This document shows, in pieces, positions 45,913 to 55,000 of a stretch of DNA of 64,000 nucleotides. Under the pieces are notes generated by a model that did no database searches, was not told the DNA's origin, and saw only the letters and a list, made by a program, of their open reading frames with translations. Where the stretch lies: assembly GCF_023169965.1 (NCBI RefSeq), contig NZ_AP025592.1:62001-126000 (forward strand). The letters run 5' to 3'. Position 1 is the first letter of the stretch; each line of letters opens with the position of its first letter. Source of the stretch: Anaeromyxobacter paludicola. GTDB taxonomy: Bacteria > Myxococcota > Myxococcia > Myxococcales > Anaeromyxobacteraceae. The position numbers were made by a program, and so were the translations under genes.

Positions 45913-46182
45913 TCCGCCTTCGGATCGCCCCGCAGAGGTGCTCAAGAGGACAGCGACAGCGCTTCACGCGGCTCATCGCAGCCGCCGGATGCGTCCGGTG
46001 ACGTCGCGAGGCGGCTCGACGCTGCGGGTCTCCCTCGGCCCACCGCGGACCTCTTCATAACCGCGGGCGCCATCGTCGCCGAGCGCGCCGCCCGCCAGCG
46101 GGCCGGCCGCGGCGAGGTGGAGAGCATCCTCCGGCGCGCCGCCGAGCAGGCCGGGCGCCTTCTCGTGGGCGGGGTGGCGTGA
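45892..46182 (+). CDS. Left-end reading frame; probable integrase C-terminal extension in the excised circle
   Basis: The only possible start in this frame is the GTG inside the attachment core at 45892. There is no ATG, GTG or TTG between the core and residue 75, and no ribosome site precedes the GTG. From about residue 36 on the sequence looks like real coding (RRLDAAGLPRPTADLFITAG; ESILRRAAEQAGRLL). The same frame at the right core belongs to the integrase. In the circular form the integrase would therefore read through the core into this segment and gain 89 residues. The stop overlaps the start of the replication gene (TGATG). As an independent gene in the integrated state it is doubtful. 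Confidence 0.6.
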   Translation: MTPTGFESAFGSPRRGAQEDSDSASRGSSQPPDASGDVARRLDAAGLPRPTADLFITAGAIVAERAARQRAGRGEVESILRRAAEQAGRLLVGGVA

Positions 46183-47285
46183 TGGCCGGCCTCCCCTGGG
46201 TGAAGGTCGCAACCGACTTCACGGACGATCCGAAGGCCTTGGCGCTCGCACATCGGCTCGACGACCCGAGGGCGCCGCTGCACCTGCCTGCGGTCTGGGG
46301 GCACTTCGCTCGGCACTACGCGGACGGTTCGATGCCCGACTCCGAGGACGCGATCCGCGCGCTCGAGCGGGCGGCGCTCTGGGGCGGCGCGGGTGGTGCC
46401 CTGGTCGACGCCCTCCTGGCAGTGGGGCTCCTCGAGAGGAAGCGGAAGCGGATCGTCGTGCACGCATGGGGCGACTGGCAGGAAGGACACACGCGGAAGC
46501 TGGAGCGCGACCGTGAACGGATGCGCGCGAAGCGTGCGGAAACACGGGGGACGAGTCGCGCGACGGTCGAACGAGGGTCGCGCGACGGTCGCGGGACAGA
46601 GGAGATAGAGAGGAGAGGAGAAGAAGATCCCTCGCTTCGCTCGGTGGGCGCCGCGGCTGCGCCGGTCGCGCCAGCGCTGAAGCTGGCGCGGAGCGAGCTC
46701 GAGAAGCAGCCCAGCTCGGCCGATGGCTTTCAGGAAGTCGTGCGGCACTGGTTCGCAGCGTGGGAGCGCGCCGGCCGGGGGAAGCACAGCCCACTGCGCC
46801 AGGAGGACGGGGCGAACCTGAAGCGGCTGGTGCGCCAGCTCGGTGCCGACGAGCTCATGGCGCGGATGGACCGGGCCCTCGCGGACCAGTGGTTCCTCGA
46901 ACGAGGTGACCTCGCGCTCTTCGTGCGGCAGCGAGACCGGTACGCGCAGCCGGGGCGCCCGGCCGCCGGCGCGCCTGCAGGTCCGACGCTGTCCGAGCGC
47001 GTCGCGGCCGCGCAGGGCCCTGAGTGGCGGCGGGTGCTCGAGGCGTTGCTGCGGCTCGCGCTCGAGCATCCCGAGCGGATCGGCGCCTTCGAGCGCTGGC
47101 TCTTGCCGCTGCAGGGTTCGCTCGTCAGCGACGTCCTGGTGGTGCTCGCGCCAGACGCGCACCACGCGAGCTTCGTCGCCGACAACTACCGGGCCGGGAT
47201 CGCGGCCGTGGCGTCCGAGGCGCTGGGCCGAGCGGTCCGGGTGGACGTGACGGCGCCGCCGCTGGCGGCAGCGGGTCTCTCCTGA
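46182..47285 (+). CDS. Phage replication protein with DnaA N-terminal-like domain
   Basis: ATG 46182 overlaps the previous stop. The 367-residue protein has an N-terminal replisome-organiser-like region (WVKVATDFTDDPKALALAHR, then VGLLERKRKRIVVHAWGDW). A charged linker (RDRERMRAKRAETRG) follows. The C-terminus (WRRVLEALLRLALEHPERIG, FERWLLPLQG, DVLVVLAPDAHHASFVADNY) follows the DnaA domain I pattern used to recruit helicase. It probably starts replication of the element or recruits host DnaB. Recognition is by pattern, without a search. Confidence 0.72.
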   Translation: MAGLPWVKVATDFTDDPKALALAHRLDDPRAPLHLPAVWGHFARHYADGSMPDSEDAIRALERAALWGGAGGALVDALLAVGLLERKRKRIVVHAWGDWQEGHTRKLERDRERMRAKRAETRGTSRATVERGSRDGRGTEEIERRGEEDPSLRSVGAAAAPVAPALKLARSELEKQPSSADGFQEVVRHWFAAWERAGRGKHSPLRQEDGANLKRLVRQLGADELMARMDRALADQWFLERGDLALFVRQRDRYAQPGRPAAGAPAGPTLSERVAAAQGPEWRRVLEALLRLALEHPERIGAFERWLLPLQGSLVSDVLVVLAPDAHHASFVADNYRAGIAAVASEALGRAVRVDVTAPPLAAAGLS

Positions 47286-47296
47286 GCGAGAGCGGT

Positions 47297-47617
47297 GTGC
47301 TCTTCAAGCGGCTCATGGCCGTGGCGTGTCGTTGGGCCGAGGCCGAGAGCGACGAGGAGTACGAGGCGGCTTTGCAGGAAGGCGAGCAGGTGATCGGTGA
47401 CTGGGCGCTGGCGATGGGATGGAAGCCGCTGTCGCAGGTAGCGGAACCAGAAGCTCGTCCACGGCTAGCGCTCGGGGAACCTGTGGAAACCTTTGGTTTT
47501 GCCCGCATGCGTTCGGGGGGCGCCAGCACGGTTGTCCACGTTTGGCCGGTGAATGGCCAGAAGGAGGAAGCTGAATGCCGAAGCTTGCTGGAGAGCAGCC
47601 GCCCGAAGATGTCCTGA
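47297..47617 (+). CDS. Hypothetical phage protein, about 106 aa
   Basis: GTG 47297 (or ATG 47315) starts shortly after the replication gene. The product has an acidic helical part (AVACRWAEAESDEEYEAALQ) and a beta-rich end (STVVHVWPVNGQK). It overlaps the following HTH gene by 43 bp. No family is recognised. Confidence 0.5.
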   Translation: MLFKRLMAVACRWAEAESDEEYEAALQEGEQVIGDWALAMGWKPLSQVAEPEARPRLALGEPVETFGFARMRSGGASTVVHVWPVNGQKEEAECRSLLESSRPKMS

Positions 47618-48048
47618 AGCCGCGGTATCACGCTGCGCTCCTGGCCGAGCTCGTTGGCGGAGCCACGCAGGAGGAGGCGGCAGCACGGGTGAAGGTGAGC
47701 CCGCGAAGCGTTCGGCGCTGGATGGCGAAGTACGGGGTGGAACTCGAGCGGGCGCGCGGGGAGATCGTCGATCGGGCGGTCGGCGAGCTGCGCCGCGGCC
47801 TGCTCACGGCAGCGGTCACCCTGGTGCACCTGGCCGGGAACGCGTCCGGCAAGTCCGCTGACGCCGTCAGAGTTCAAGCCGCCTCGGCGATCTTCTCGGC
47901 TTTCTCGCGACTCCCTGGAAGTTCGGACCTCGAGCAGCGCCTGGCCCGCCTCGAGAGCTTGATGGCCACTCCCCCGCCGGTGCCGAGCGCGCGGGGTCGT
48001 ACGCAGGTGAGCCTCCTCGGCAGCGAGCGGCCGCCCGGGGCGGCCTGA
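47575..48048 (+). CDS. HTH protein, terminase small subunit-like
   Basis: ATG 47575 has AAGGAGG upstream. The 157-residue product has a helix-turn-helix (ELVGGATQEEAAARVKVSPR, then SVRRWMAKYG) like that of small terminases or transposase-like DNA-binding proteins. A helical region (ELRRGLLTAAVTLVHLAGNA) and a disordered tail follow. In the phage gene order this is where a terS would be, but no terL follows. Confidence 0.6.
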   Translation: MPKLAGEQPPEDVLKPRYHAALLAELVGGATQEEAAARVKVSPRSVRRWMAKYGVELERARGEIVDRAVGELRRGLLTAAVTLVHLAGNASGKSADAVRVQAASAIFSAFSRLPGSSDLEQRLARLESLMATPPPVPSARGRTQVSLLGSERPPGAA

Positions 48049-48061
48049 ACCGGAGACGACA

Positions 48062-48772
48062 ATGGGGATGGCGGAAGCGGAGAAGGACCTGGATGCGGCG
48101 CGTGAGCGCGTCGCGCTGCGCCTGCGCGAGGCGGAATCGCTGGAGGGGGAGGCAGTCACGGCCCGGGATGAGCTCTCGAAGCTCGATTCCCTGGAGGAGG
48201 TGACGGCAAAGGACCAGCTGCTGGACGCGAACCTGCGGCGGCGACTGCGGAAGCTGGAGCAGCAGCTCGGTGAAGCCCGCGCCTCCCTCTCGACGGCCCA
48301 GGAGGATGTGCGGCTCTCCTCCGAGGCGCTGAGGCGCGCGCGGGTTGCGGACCTCCAGGAGCGGATCAGCGCCGACGTCACGGACCTCCTGCAGATCCTC
48401 GAGGAGGCGGTAGCGCCCCGACTCATCGCGCGCCTGAAGGCTCACACGGAGATGATCGCCGAGGCGAACAGGCTGGACCCCGCGGAGAGCAACGGTGCCC
48501 GCCGGCGCGGGAGCCCCTTCGCCCGCGTCGACCTGGACGATCTCTGGAGCCAGCTCGGCGCAATCCTGAAGAACCGGAACCGGAGGACCTTCGAGCGGCT
48601 ACCGCAGGCACCGCCGGCGGTGGCGTGGCCCCCGGCTCTTCCCGAGTTGCGGCCCAGCGATGGCGAGCTGGTGCCCCTCCCAGGCCACGCCGGGTTCGTG
48701 GTTGGGGTCGGCCGGTTGCCGGTCGAAGCGTTGGGGCCGCGAGAGGGCGGGCACGCCCAGACGGAGGAGTGA
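48062..48772 (+). CDS. Coiled-coil phage protein
   Basis: The 236-residue product is a long coiled coil over residues 5-140 (EKDLDAARERVALRLREAES; LRRRLRKLEQQLGEARASLS), followed by a Pro-rich end. No enzyme motif is seen. It is probably a structural or assembly protein, because it lies in the structural block. It ends 1 bp before the next ATG. Confidence 0.6.
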   Translation: MGMAEAEKDLDAARERVALRLREAESLEGEAVTARDELSKLDSLEEVTAKDQLLDANLRRRLRKLEQQLGEARASLSTAQEDVRLSSEALRRARVADLQERISADVTDLLQILEEAVAPRLIARLKAHTEMIAEANRLDPAESNGARRRGSPFARVDLDDLWSQLGAILKNRNRRTFERLPQAPPAVAWPPALPELRPSDGELVPLPGHAGFVVGVGRLPVEALGPREGGHAQTEE

Positions 48773-48773
48773 C

Positions 48774-49049
48774 ATGGACACGAACGAGGCGAAGGTACAG
48801 GAGCACACCGCTGCCGCCGAGGAGCTCGAGGCGGCGATCTCGGCGGCCGGCGCGGCCGTCTCCAGGCTGCGCGGAGTTCGCGCCGAGCTGATGAGAGACG
48901 GAGACCGCAGGTGGGACGGCGCGTTCCCGACCGAGAAGGACATCGAGGTCGCGCTCTGGAAGGCCGGGTTGATTTCCGGCTCTCACAGCGTCAGCAGCGC
49001 CGTGTCCCTCGGGGAGCGCGCCCGAGAGTGGGCCGGTCGAGTGGGATAG
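48774..49049 (+). CDS. Small hypothetical phage protein, 91 aa
   Basis: ATG 48774 follows GGAGGAG directly after the previous stop. The N-terminal half is helical and Ala/Glu-rich (AAAEELEAAISAAGAAVSRL); the rest has no recognisable motif. Confidence 0.55.
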   Translation: MDTNEAKVQEHTAAAEELEAAISAAGAAVSRLRGVRAELMRDGDRRWDGAFPTEKDIEVALWKAGLISGSHSVSSAVSLGERAREWAGRVG

Positions 49050-49110
49050 CGCGTCCCCGTCTCAACGATCTGAACGAAGCCGTCTAGTCGACGGAGAAAG
49101 GCAGCCCAAC

Positions 49111-49386
49111 ATGAAGTTCCGCACCCCCGTACCCACGAATTCCGGCGCGCTCAATCGGCCTGGCGCGAATGCTGACAGCACCATCGAAACGCCGGTTGCG
49201 GGCGCCGGAGGCCTCATGGCCCAGGGGCACGTCCCGCTGCTCGATGAGGTCCTCGCCGTCCCGACCGCGAACCGGCCGACGAAGGAGCTCTCGCCCGGCA
49301 TGATGATCTTCGACACAACGCTCGGGAAGCCGATCTGGCGCAGCCTCGCGGGCGGCTGGGTCGACGCGACCGGCTCCGTGGTCTGA
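49111..49386 (+). CDS. Small phage protein with DTTLGKPIW motif
   Basis: The 91-residue product ends in SPGMMIFDTTLGKPIWRSLA and GGWVDATGSVV. This motif often ends phage tail-fibre or head-decoration proteins (FDTTLGKPIW, then WVDATG). It may be a small virion protein. The coupling to the scaffold-like gene is tight (10-bp gap). Confidence 0.6.
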   Translation: MKFRTPVPTNSGALNRPGANADSTIETPVAGAGGLMAQGHVPLLDEVLAVPTANRPTKELSPGMMIFDTTLGKPIWRSLAGGWVDATGSVV

Positions 49387-49396
49387 GGCGGCCGCC

Positions 49397-50005
49397 ATGG
49401 ACGACCGTGCATTCATCGCCGAGATGTTCAACCGCACCCCGGGCATGATGGCGGAACCGGCGCCTGGGGCGCCGGCCGGAGCCGCTTCCGCGCCGGCGGC
49501 GACGGACCAGGTCCTCGTAGCGGAAATGTTCCCGAACACGCCGGGGATGGCCAAGCCTGCCGACGCCGAGCCGACCAGCGCGGCCGCGGCGGGAGGAGGT
49601 GAGCAGGCGGAGACGGCGGCCGCCGCGGACCCCCTCGAGCTCGACGCCCCCAAGGGCATCAGCGCGGACGATCCGGTGTTCACGGACTTCCGCCAGGTCG
49701 CCGGCGAGCTGGGTCTCGACAAGGACAAGGCGGGGCGGCTGGTGGAGCTCCACCAGCGTGCGCTCGCGGCTAACCAGCAAGCCTGGGATGACCAGGTCGG
49801 ACGCTGGACGCAGCAGATCCAGGCGGACAAGGAGATCGGCGGCGAGCGGATGAAGGAGTCGATCGCAGCCGCGCTCGAGGTGACCAAGCGATTCGGAACG
49901 CCTGAGCTGCAGAAGGTGCTCGACCAGCCGATGTACGGGAGCAACCCCGAAATCGTTCGACTTCTCGCGCGCGTCGGCCGCGCCCTGCGCGACGGCAAGG
50001 GGTAG
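49397..50005 (+). CDS. Scaffold-like phage protein
   Basis: The 202-residue product has a disordered acidic/Ala-rich N-terminal half. It is followed by a helical C-terminus (ADDPVFTDFRQVAGELGLDK; MKESIAAALEVTKRFGTPEL; NPEIVRLLARVGRALRD). This layout is that of phage capsid scaffolding proteins. A short motif, AEMFxxTPGM, occurs twice near the N-terminus (residues 9-18 and about 43-52). In a complete phage a capsid gene would follow; here an ejection protein gene does. Confidence 0.62.
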   Translation: MDDRAFIAEMFNRTPGMMAEPAPGAPAGAASAPAATDQVLVAEMFPNTPGMAKPADAEPTSAAAAGGGEQAETAAAADPLELDAPKGISADDPVFTDFRQVAGELGLDKDKAGRLVELHQRALAANQQAWDDQVGRWTQQIQADKEIGGERMKESIAAALEVTKRFGTPELQKVLDQPMYGSNPEIVRLLARVGRALRDGKG

Positions 50006-50010
50006 CGGAG

Positions 50011-50078
50011 AACCTTACAAAACCTGACTTTGAGCGGCCCCCACCACGCGAGCAGGGGAACCTCACAAAACCTCACCA
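50011..50078 (+). repeat. AACCTNAC repeats between scaffold-like and ejection protein genes
   Basis: AACCTTACAAAACCTGAC (50011-50028) and AACCTCACAAAACCTCAC (50059-50076) are two near-identical pairs. The motif AACCTNAC thus occurs four times within 68 bp of low-GC sequence. It may be an operator or transcription signal, or the scar of a deletion that removed head genes. Confidence 0.5.
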
Positions 50079-50126
50079 AACGGAGGTCAGGACGACTCCA
50101 CGAAGCTCCAGGAAAGGACGGGTATC

Positions 50127-52013
50127 ATGCCCATCCCGAGCCAGACCCTGCCCGAGGTCGGCACCCGACCGATGGGCGCCCCGCAGATCAACGTGGACTC
50201 CCGCGGCGCCTTCGGTGAGGCCGTCGGCACAGGCCTGCAGCAGGTGGCGGGCGGAGTTCAGCAACTCGCCGAGGCCGCGCACGAGGCGAAGGCGAAAGCC
50301 GACATCTCGAACACGATGGCAAGGCTCGGAGAGGCGCGGGCGGGGGTCTCCAAGGTCCTCTACTCGACCGCCCCCGATGCATCTGGCCAGCCCGTGGGGT
50401 TCGTCTGGAAGGAAGGACATCGGGCGCTGGAGGGCCACGAAGACGCGTACAGGGGCATCCAGTCGGCGATTGCCGACGCAGCGGCTGGGCTCGTGAACGA
50501 CGAGCAGCGGCGGCTGTTCCAACAGCACGCGGATGGCCTGGTCCGGGAGGCGCAGCAGCAGATCGAGCTCCACTCCGGGAAGCAGATCCAGGTGGCGCAG
50601 GCTAACGACTTCAAGTCGCTCGAGAGCGCGACGGTCGCGGGGGCCGCAGCGCGAGCCATCGCGGATCCGACCGGGGCCGTGGCCTCGGCGCTGAAGGACA
50701 TCGATAGCCTCGATCTCCCCACGCGCCTCGATGCGCAGCACCGCGGGCTCGGCACCCAGGCGGAGGACGAGCAGGTGCGAGCGGGGAAGGCCGCGGTGGC
50801 CTCGGCCACGCTCAACGCACTCATCGCGAGCAAAACCCCCGCGGCCCTTCGCTCAGCTCAGGCGCTGCTCGCCGTGACGCGTCCGTGGCTGGGCCCGGAG
50901 GCGGCGCAGTACGACCACAACCTCCGCACGATCCAGGACGACCAGGCCAGCGCGATCGCGGCCTTCCGGTACGCTAACGACGCCGTCACCGCCCGGGACG
51001 TCAACGGCGCTCCCCTCCAGATCGACGACGCGAAGGCCTTCGCCGCTCTCGATGCAGACTTCGAGGCGGGGAACATCCCACCGGAGCGCTGGAAGCTCAC
51101 GCGCGCGCAGCTGCAGGAGCGGATCAAAGACCTGAACGAGTCAGCGAAGCAGGTCGTAGGCAACTATGCCGCGAAGGCCATGCAGCAGTTCATGGCACCC
51201 GGCCCGGGCGGCAAGCCCCGGCTCTCGCTCGCGGCGGTGGACAGCGACACCAGAGCGTGGCTCACCGACCCCGCCCACGGGGAAGAGGCCGCGAAGGTCT
51301 GGGAGCAGCTCGTGAAGTGGGACAACGAGAACTCGGAGCGGAGTCGTCGGATGGCGCAGATGCCGACGCCCGATCAGGACGCGAGAGCGCTGGCACTTCG
51401 CCGCGCCCTGGCCCGTCCCGAGGACGCGGCGAAGATTCGGTCGATGAGCACCGCGGACCTCATCGGCCTGACGATGGGGACGGTGGCGATCCCGGGCGAG
51501 GAAGGGGCCCCGGCGGTGGCGATCTCGTCGCGCGACTTCCCCGAGATCCGGAACGAGCTCGGCAGCAACGCCAAGCCCCCGCCCCCCGAGCAGATCATCG
51601 ACCCGAAGACCGTCGCGCAGCAGGAGTTCGAGGACGCCTTCGGACTAAAGAGGATACCGTCAAAGCGCTGGACCGCGCCCCAGAGCGAGGCGCTGCGGCA
51701 GACCACCGACGAGGTGAGCCGGTGGGTGAACAGCGAGATCGCGAAAGGCCGGAAGCCCACGGACGCGGACATCCGGGAGCACCTGTCGGGCAAGGGCGGC
51801 ATCCTCCAGAGGCTCGATCGCAAGCGCATCCTCGGCATCGAGTACGGGCCGGGGTCACCTCTTGAGGCCGGCACGGCGCAGCGCACGCCGGCCCCGGCCC
51901 GTGGCGGCACGCCCTCTCCGCCTGTTCCTGGGGCGAAACGCGTCACGGACGGGAAGCAGCACGCCTGGCTGCCGCCGGGCACAGCGATGCCAACTGGGTG
52001 GAGAGAGGAATAG
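50127..52013 (+). CDS. Podovirus-type internal virion/ejection protein
   Basis: The 628-residue protein is almost wholly helical, rich in Ala, Gln and Asp. It begins IPSQTLPEVGTRPMGAPQIN and EAVGTGLQQVAGGVQQLAEA, typical of the N-terminus of phage internal core proteins (T7 gp15-like). It has repeated helices (FKSLESATVAGAAARAIADP; GKAAVASATLNALIASKTPA) and a C-terminal Pro-rich tail. Such proteins sit in the capsid core and are ejected into the host to form a DNA channel. The assignment is by style and position, beside a giant ejection protein. Confidence 0.68.
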   Translation: MPIPSQTLPEVGTRPMGAPQINVDSRGAFGEAVGTGLQQVAGGVQQLAEAAHEAKAKADISNTMARLGEARAGVSKVLYSTAPDASGQPVGFVWKEGHRALEGHEDAYRGIQSAIADAAAGLVNDEQRRLFQQHADGLVREAQQQIELHSGKQIQVAQANDFKSLESATVAGAAARAIADPTGAVASALKDIDSLDLPTRLDAQHRGLGTQAEDEQVRAGKAAVASATLNALIASKTPAALRSAQALLAVTRPWLGPEAAQYDHNLRTIQDDQASAIAAFRYANDAVTARDVNGAPLQIDDAKAFAALDADFEAGNIPPERWKLTRAQLQERIKDLNESAKQVVGNYAAKAMQQFMAPGPGGKPRLSLAAVDSDTRAWLTDPAHGEEAAKVWEQLVKWDNENSERSRRMAQMPTPDQDARALALRRALARPEDAAKIRSMSTADLIGLTMGTVAIPGEEGAPAVAISSRDFPEIRNELGSNAKPPPPEQIIDPKTVAQQEFEDAFGLKRIPSKRWTAPQSEALRQTTDEVSRWVNSEIAKGRKPTDADIREHLSGKGGILQRLDRKRILGIEYGPGSPLEAGTAQRTPAPARGGTPSPPVPGAKRVTDGKQHAWLPPGTAMPTGWREE

Positions 52014-52016
52014 CCG

Positions 52017-55000
52017 ATGGCACTTCCAGCTGGCCTTATCCCCGCCGACGCCCCGCGCCCGGACCCGAGCTCGGGCGACCTTCCCGCTGGCCTCATCCCC
52101 GACGACGGAGCCAGCGCCCCCGACGGCGCGCCGGGCGGCCAGCCGCCCCTCCAGATGCTCCCGTCGCACACTCCGCGCGATCAGCGCGAAGACCAGGGGC
52201 GCGCGGCCTCCTTCCTGCGATGGCAGGCGCAGCACACCAACCTAAGCCCGGAACAAGGGGCGGAAGCGCTCCGGCTCGCCGCGGCCACAGGGCATCCCAT
52301 CAGCTACGTGGCGGCGAACCTCGAGTTGCTCAAGAGCAGCTCCCAGGAGGGCGCCGCGGACTGGCCGTCCCTCGTGCAGGCGCACCCGCCGCTCGCGCAG
52401 TTCCTGCTCGCCGACCCGGCCCGGTTCTCGGTGGCCAAGGACGATCTCCAGCACCTGACCGGTCTCTCCTGGGCCCTCAAGGCGGGCTCCCGGGCGCTGT
52501 CGCAGGTGGCGGAACAGCAGGAGTACACGGAGCGCGCCAACGCCGCGCTCCTGGGCCTGGGAGGGGAGGCGAACGCCGCCCGTCTACGCCAGCTCGAGGC
52601 GAAGCCGGAGGCGAAGTACGGGGACGACTCGGTCCTCAGCAAGATCTACCTGAAGACCGTCGAGATGCTCCCGGCGCTCGCGAAGTACGGCGCGGCGGCC
52701 TGGGGCGGCGCGGAGATGGGGGCGGCGGCGGGCGCCCTGGCGGGCGGCGTGGGGGCGGCGCCTGGCGCGGTCATCGGTGGCGCCGGCGCGATGTTCATGC
52801 TCGCCTACTACGACGCGATCGGGCCGATGTTCCGCAGGCTGGTGAACCAGGGCGTGGACCCTCAGACAGCGCAGCACCTGGCCGTTACCGAGGCAACCGT
52901 CGTGGGCGGCATCAACGCCGGTCTCGGCCCGAGCGTGGTGAGCGCGATTCCCGGCGTGAAGCAGGCCCTGCAGCGTCAGGTCGCGCAGACGCTGGAGCGG
53001 CAGCTCGCCGGCAGCACCGTCCCGGGCGCGATCCGGGCGCTGGCGACCCGCTACGGCGAGCACGTCGCGGCGGGAGCGGCGCTCATGGCCGGCCAGTCCG
53101 CTGTCGCGGAGACGACGGCGCAGGCGGGCGCCAGCCTCGCTGGCGGTGAGGCGCAGTGGGACAAGGTGCCGGCGGCCGCTTGGAAGGGGCTGGTGGACGG
53201 CATGGAGAGCATGGCCGTCCTCGGCGCCTGGGCGCCCGGCCGCGAGTTCCTCGGCGATCTCGGGCGCGCCCGCGCCTCGAGCTTGAGCGCCGCCCGGGTG
53301 GAGGCGGCGATCACGAGCACCCGCGCCTCGACGCTGGCCGACCACGCGCCGGAGGAGTTCGCGAAGCTCGCCGGCCGGCTCAACGCCGACGGCGACTCCG
53401 CGACGGCCTACATCGATCGCTCGGCCTGGGATGACTACTGGAAGCGCCAGAGCGTGGACCCGGCGGCCATGGCGCGCCTCGTCGCCGGCGACGAAGGGCA
53501 GGCCTATGGGGAGGCGACCGCGACCGGCGGGGACCTGGCTGTTCCGCTCGACAAGTTCCTATCGAAGCTCTCGAAGGCGGGCCACGCGGAGCAGCTGCGA
53601 CATGACCTCCGCCTCTCGGTCGACGAGCTGACGCCGCGCCAGGTCGCGGCGGAGCGCGAACGGCTCGCCTCCAGGGTGTCCGAGCTCGCGACCATGCCGC
53701 GCGAGGAGCAGCAGACTGGGCAGGAGGAGCGGGCGGCGGCCGCCGTGCGCGCGGCCATCCCGCCGGCCGTGCAGGACCTCATCGACGACTTCGCCAGGTC
53801 TGATCACGAGAGGGCGACGGCCGAGACGCTCTCGGCCACCCAGGAGGAGCTCGTGCGGCGCATCGCCGAGCACCAGGGGCGGGAGAACCAGGATTGGTAC
53901 CGGGCTGAGCGCGCCAGGCTGGAGACGCAGGTGAGGGGCGAGCTCGACGAGGACCCCGTGCACCGGGCGATCCTCTTCCTGCAGCGCGGAGAGGTCGCAG
54001 GCGGCCCGGATGCCCAGGCAGCTGCGGCACTCCTTCGGGACGAGCAGGGGCGGCCGCTGAAACTCGACCGCAACGAAATCGTGGAGCGGTTCGGCTCGGA
54101 AGTGGCAAAGGAGCTCTCCGACCAGCATCGCGGCGTCTTCGGGGGTAAGCGCGGCGAGGGCGCGCCGGTCGACGACGTGGCGGGGATGCTCGGCTTCCGC
54201 TCGGCGGACGACTTGGTCAACGGGATGAGGCAGGCGGCGCCGCGGGAGGAGCACGTTCGAGAAGAGGTCGCGCGGCGGCTCGGCGAGCTCTACGGCCCGG
54301 ACCTCCTCGAGCAGCCGCACCGCCTGACGGAGGCGGCCCTCGACGCGGCTCACAACGAGGCGGCGGCCCGGCGCGTCCTGGTGGAGCTGCGTTCCCTGGC
54401 GCGACAGGTGAACCCGGCGGCCGAGGCGCGGGCGCAGCTTGTGGACCCCGAGGTCCTCCGACGCACGAGCGAGCGGCTCCTCGCCGACAAGCCCGTCGCC
54501 CAGATCTCGCCGACCTACTACCTGCAGGCGGAGCTGGGGGCCGCGCGCCGCGCCTACGAGCTCGCGCGGGACGGCAAGATCGAGCAGGCCCTGGCGGAGA
54601 AGGAGGCCCAGACGCTGGACCACTTCCTGTACCGGGAGGCCCGAGACCTGCGGAAGCAGCTCGACGTCGGCCTCAAGAAGCTGAAGGGGTCTGCCCGGGA
54701 CCCGTGGCGCTCCGAGCTCGGGAAGGCCGACCCGTCGTACCGCGACGTGCACGACCAGGTGCTCGAGGCGCTCGGGCTCGCGACGGCGACGCCGCCCGAG
54801 GGCTCGCGCCGCGGCCTCGACGACCTCCTGGCCCTCGCTGCGGCGGACGGGAACACGCTGCCGTTCGACGTCGCCGCCATCCGGGACCTGCTCGCAAACC
54901 CCCGGCCATGGAAGGCCCTCACCGCGACCGAGGCGCAGAACGTCCTCGACACCGTGCAGAGCCTTCGGCATTTCGCGAACCACCAGAACGAGCTCGAGCT

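Noticed and set aside
45892-46182. Independent host or phage gene starting at GTG in the attachment core
   Set aside because: No ribosome site and no alternative start exist, and the N-terminal residues are the tRNA sequence. It is better explained as the integrase extension in the excised form, though expression in the integrated state cannot be excluded.
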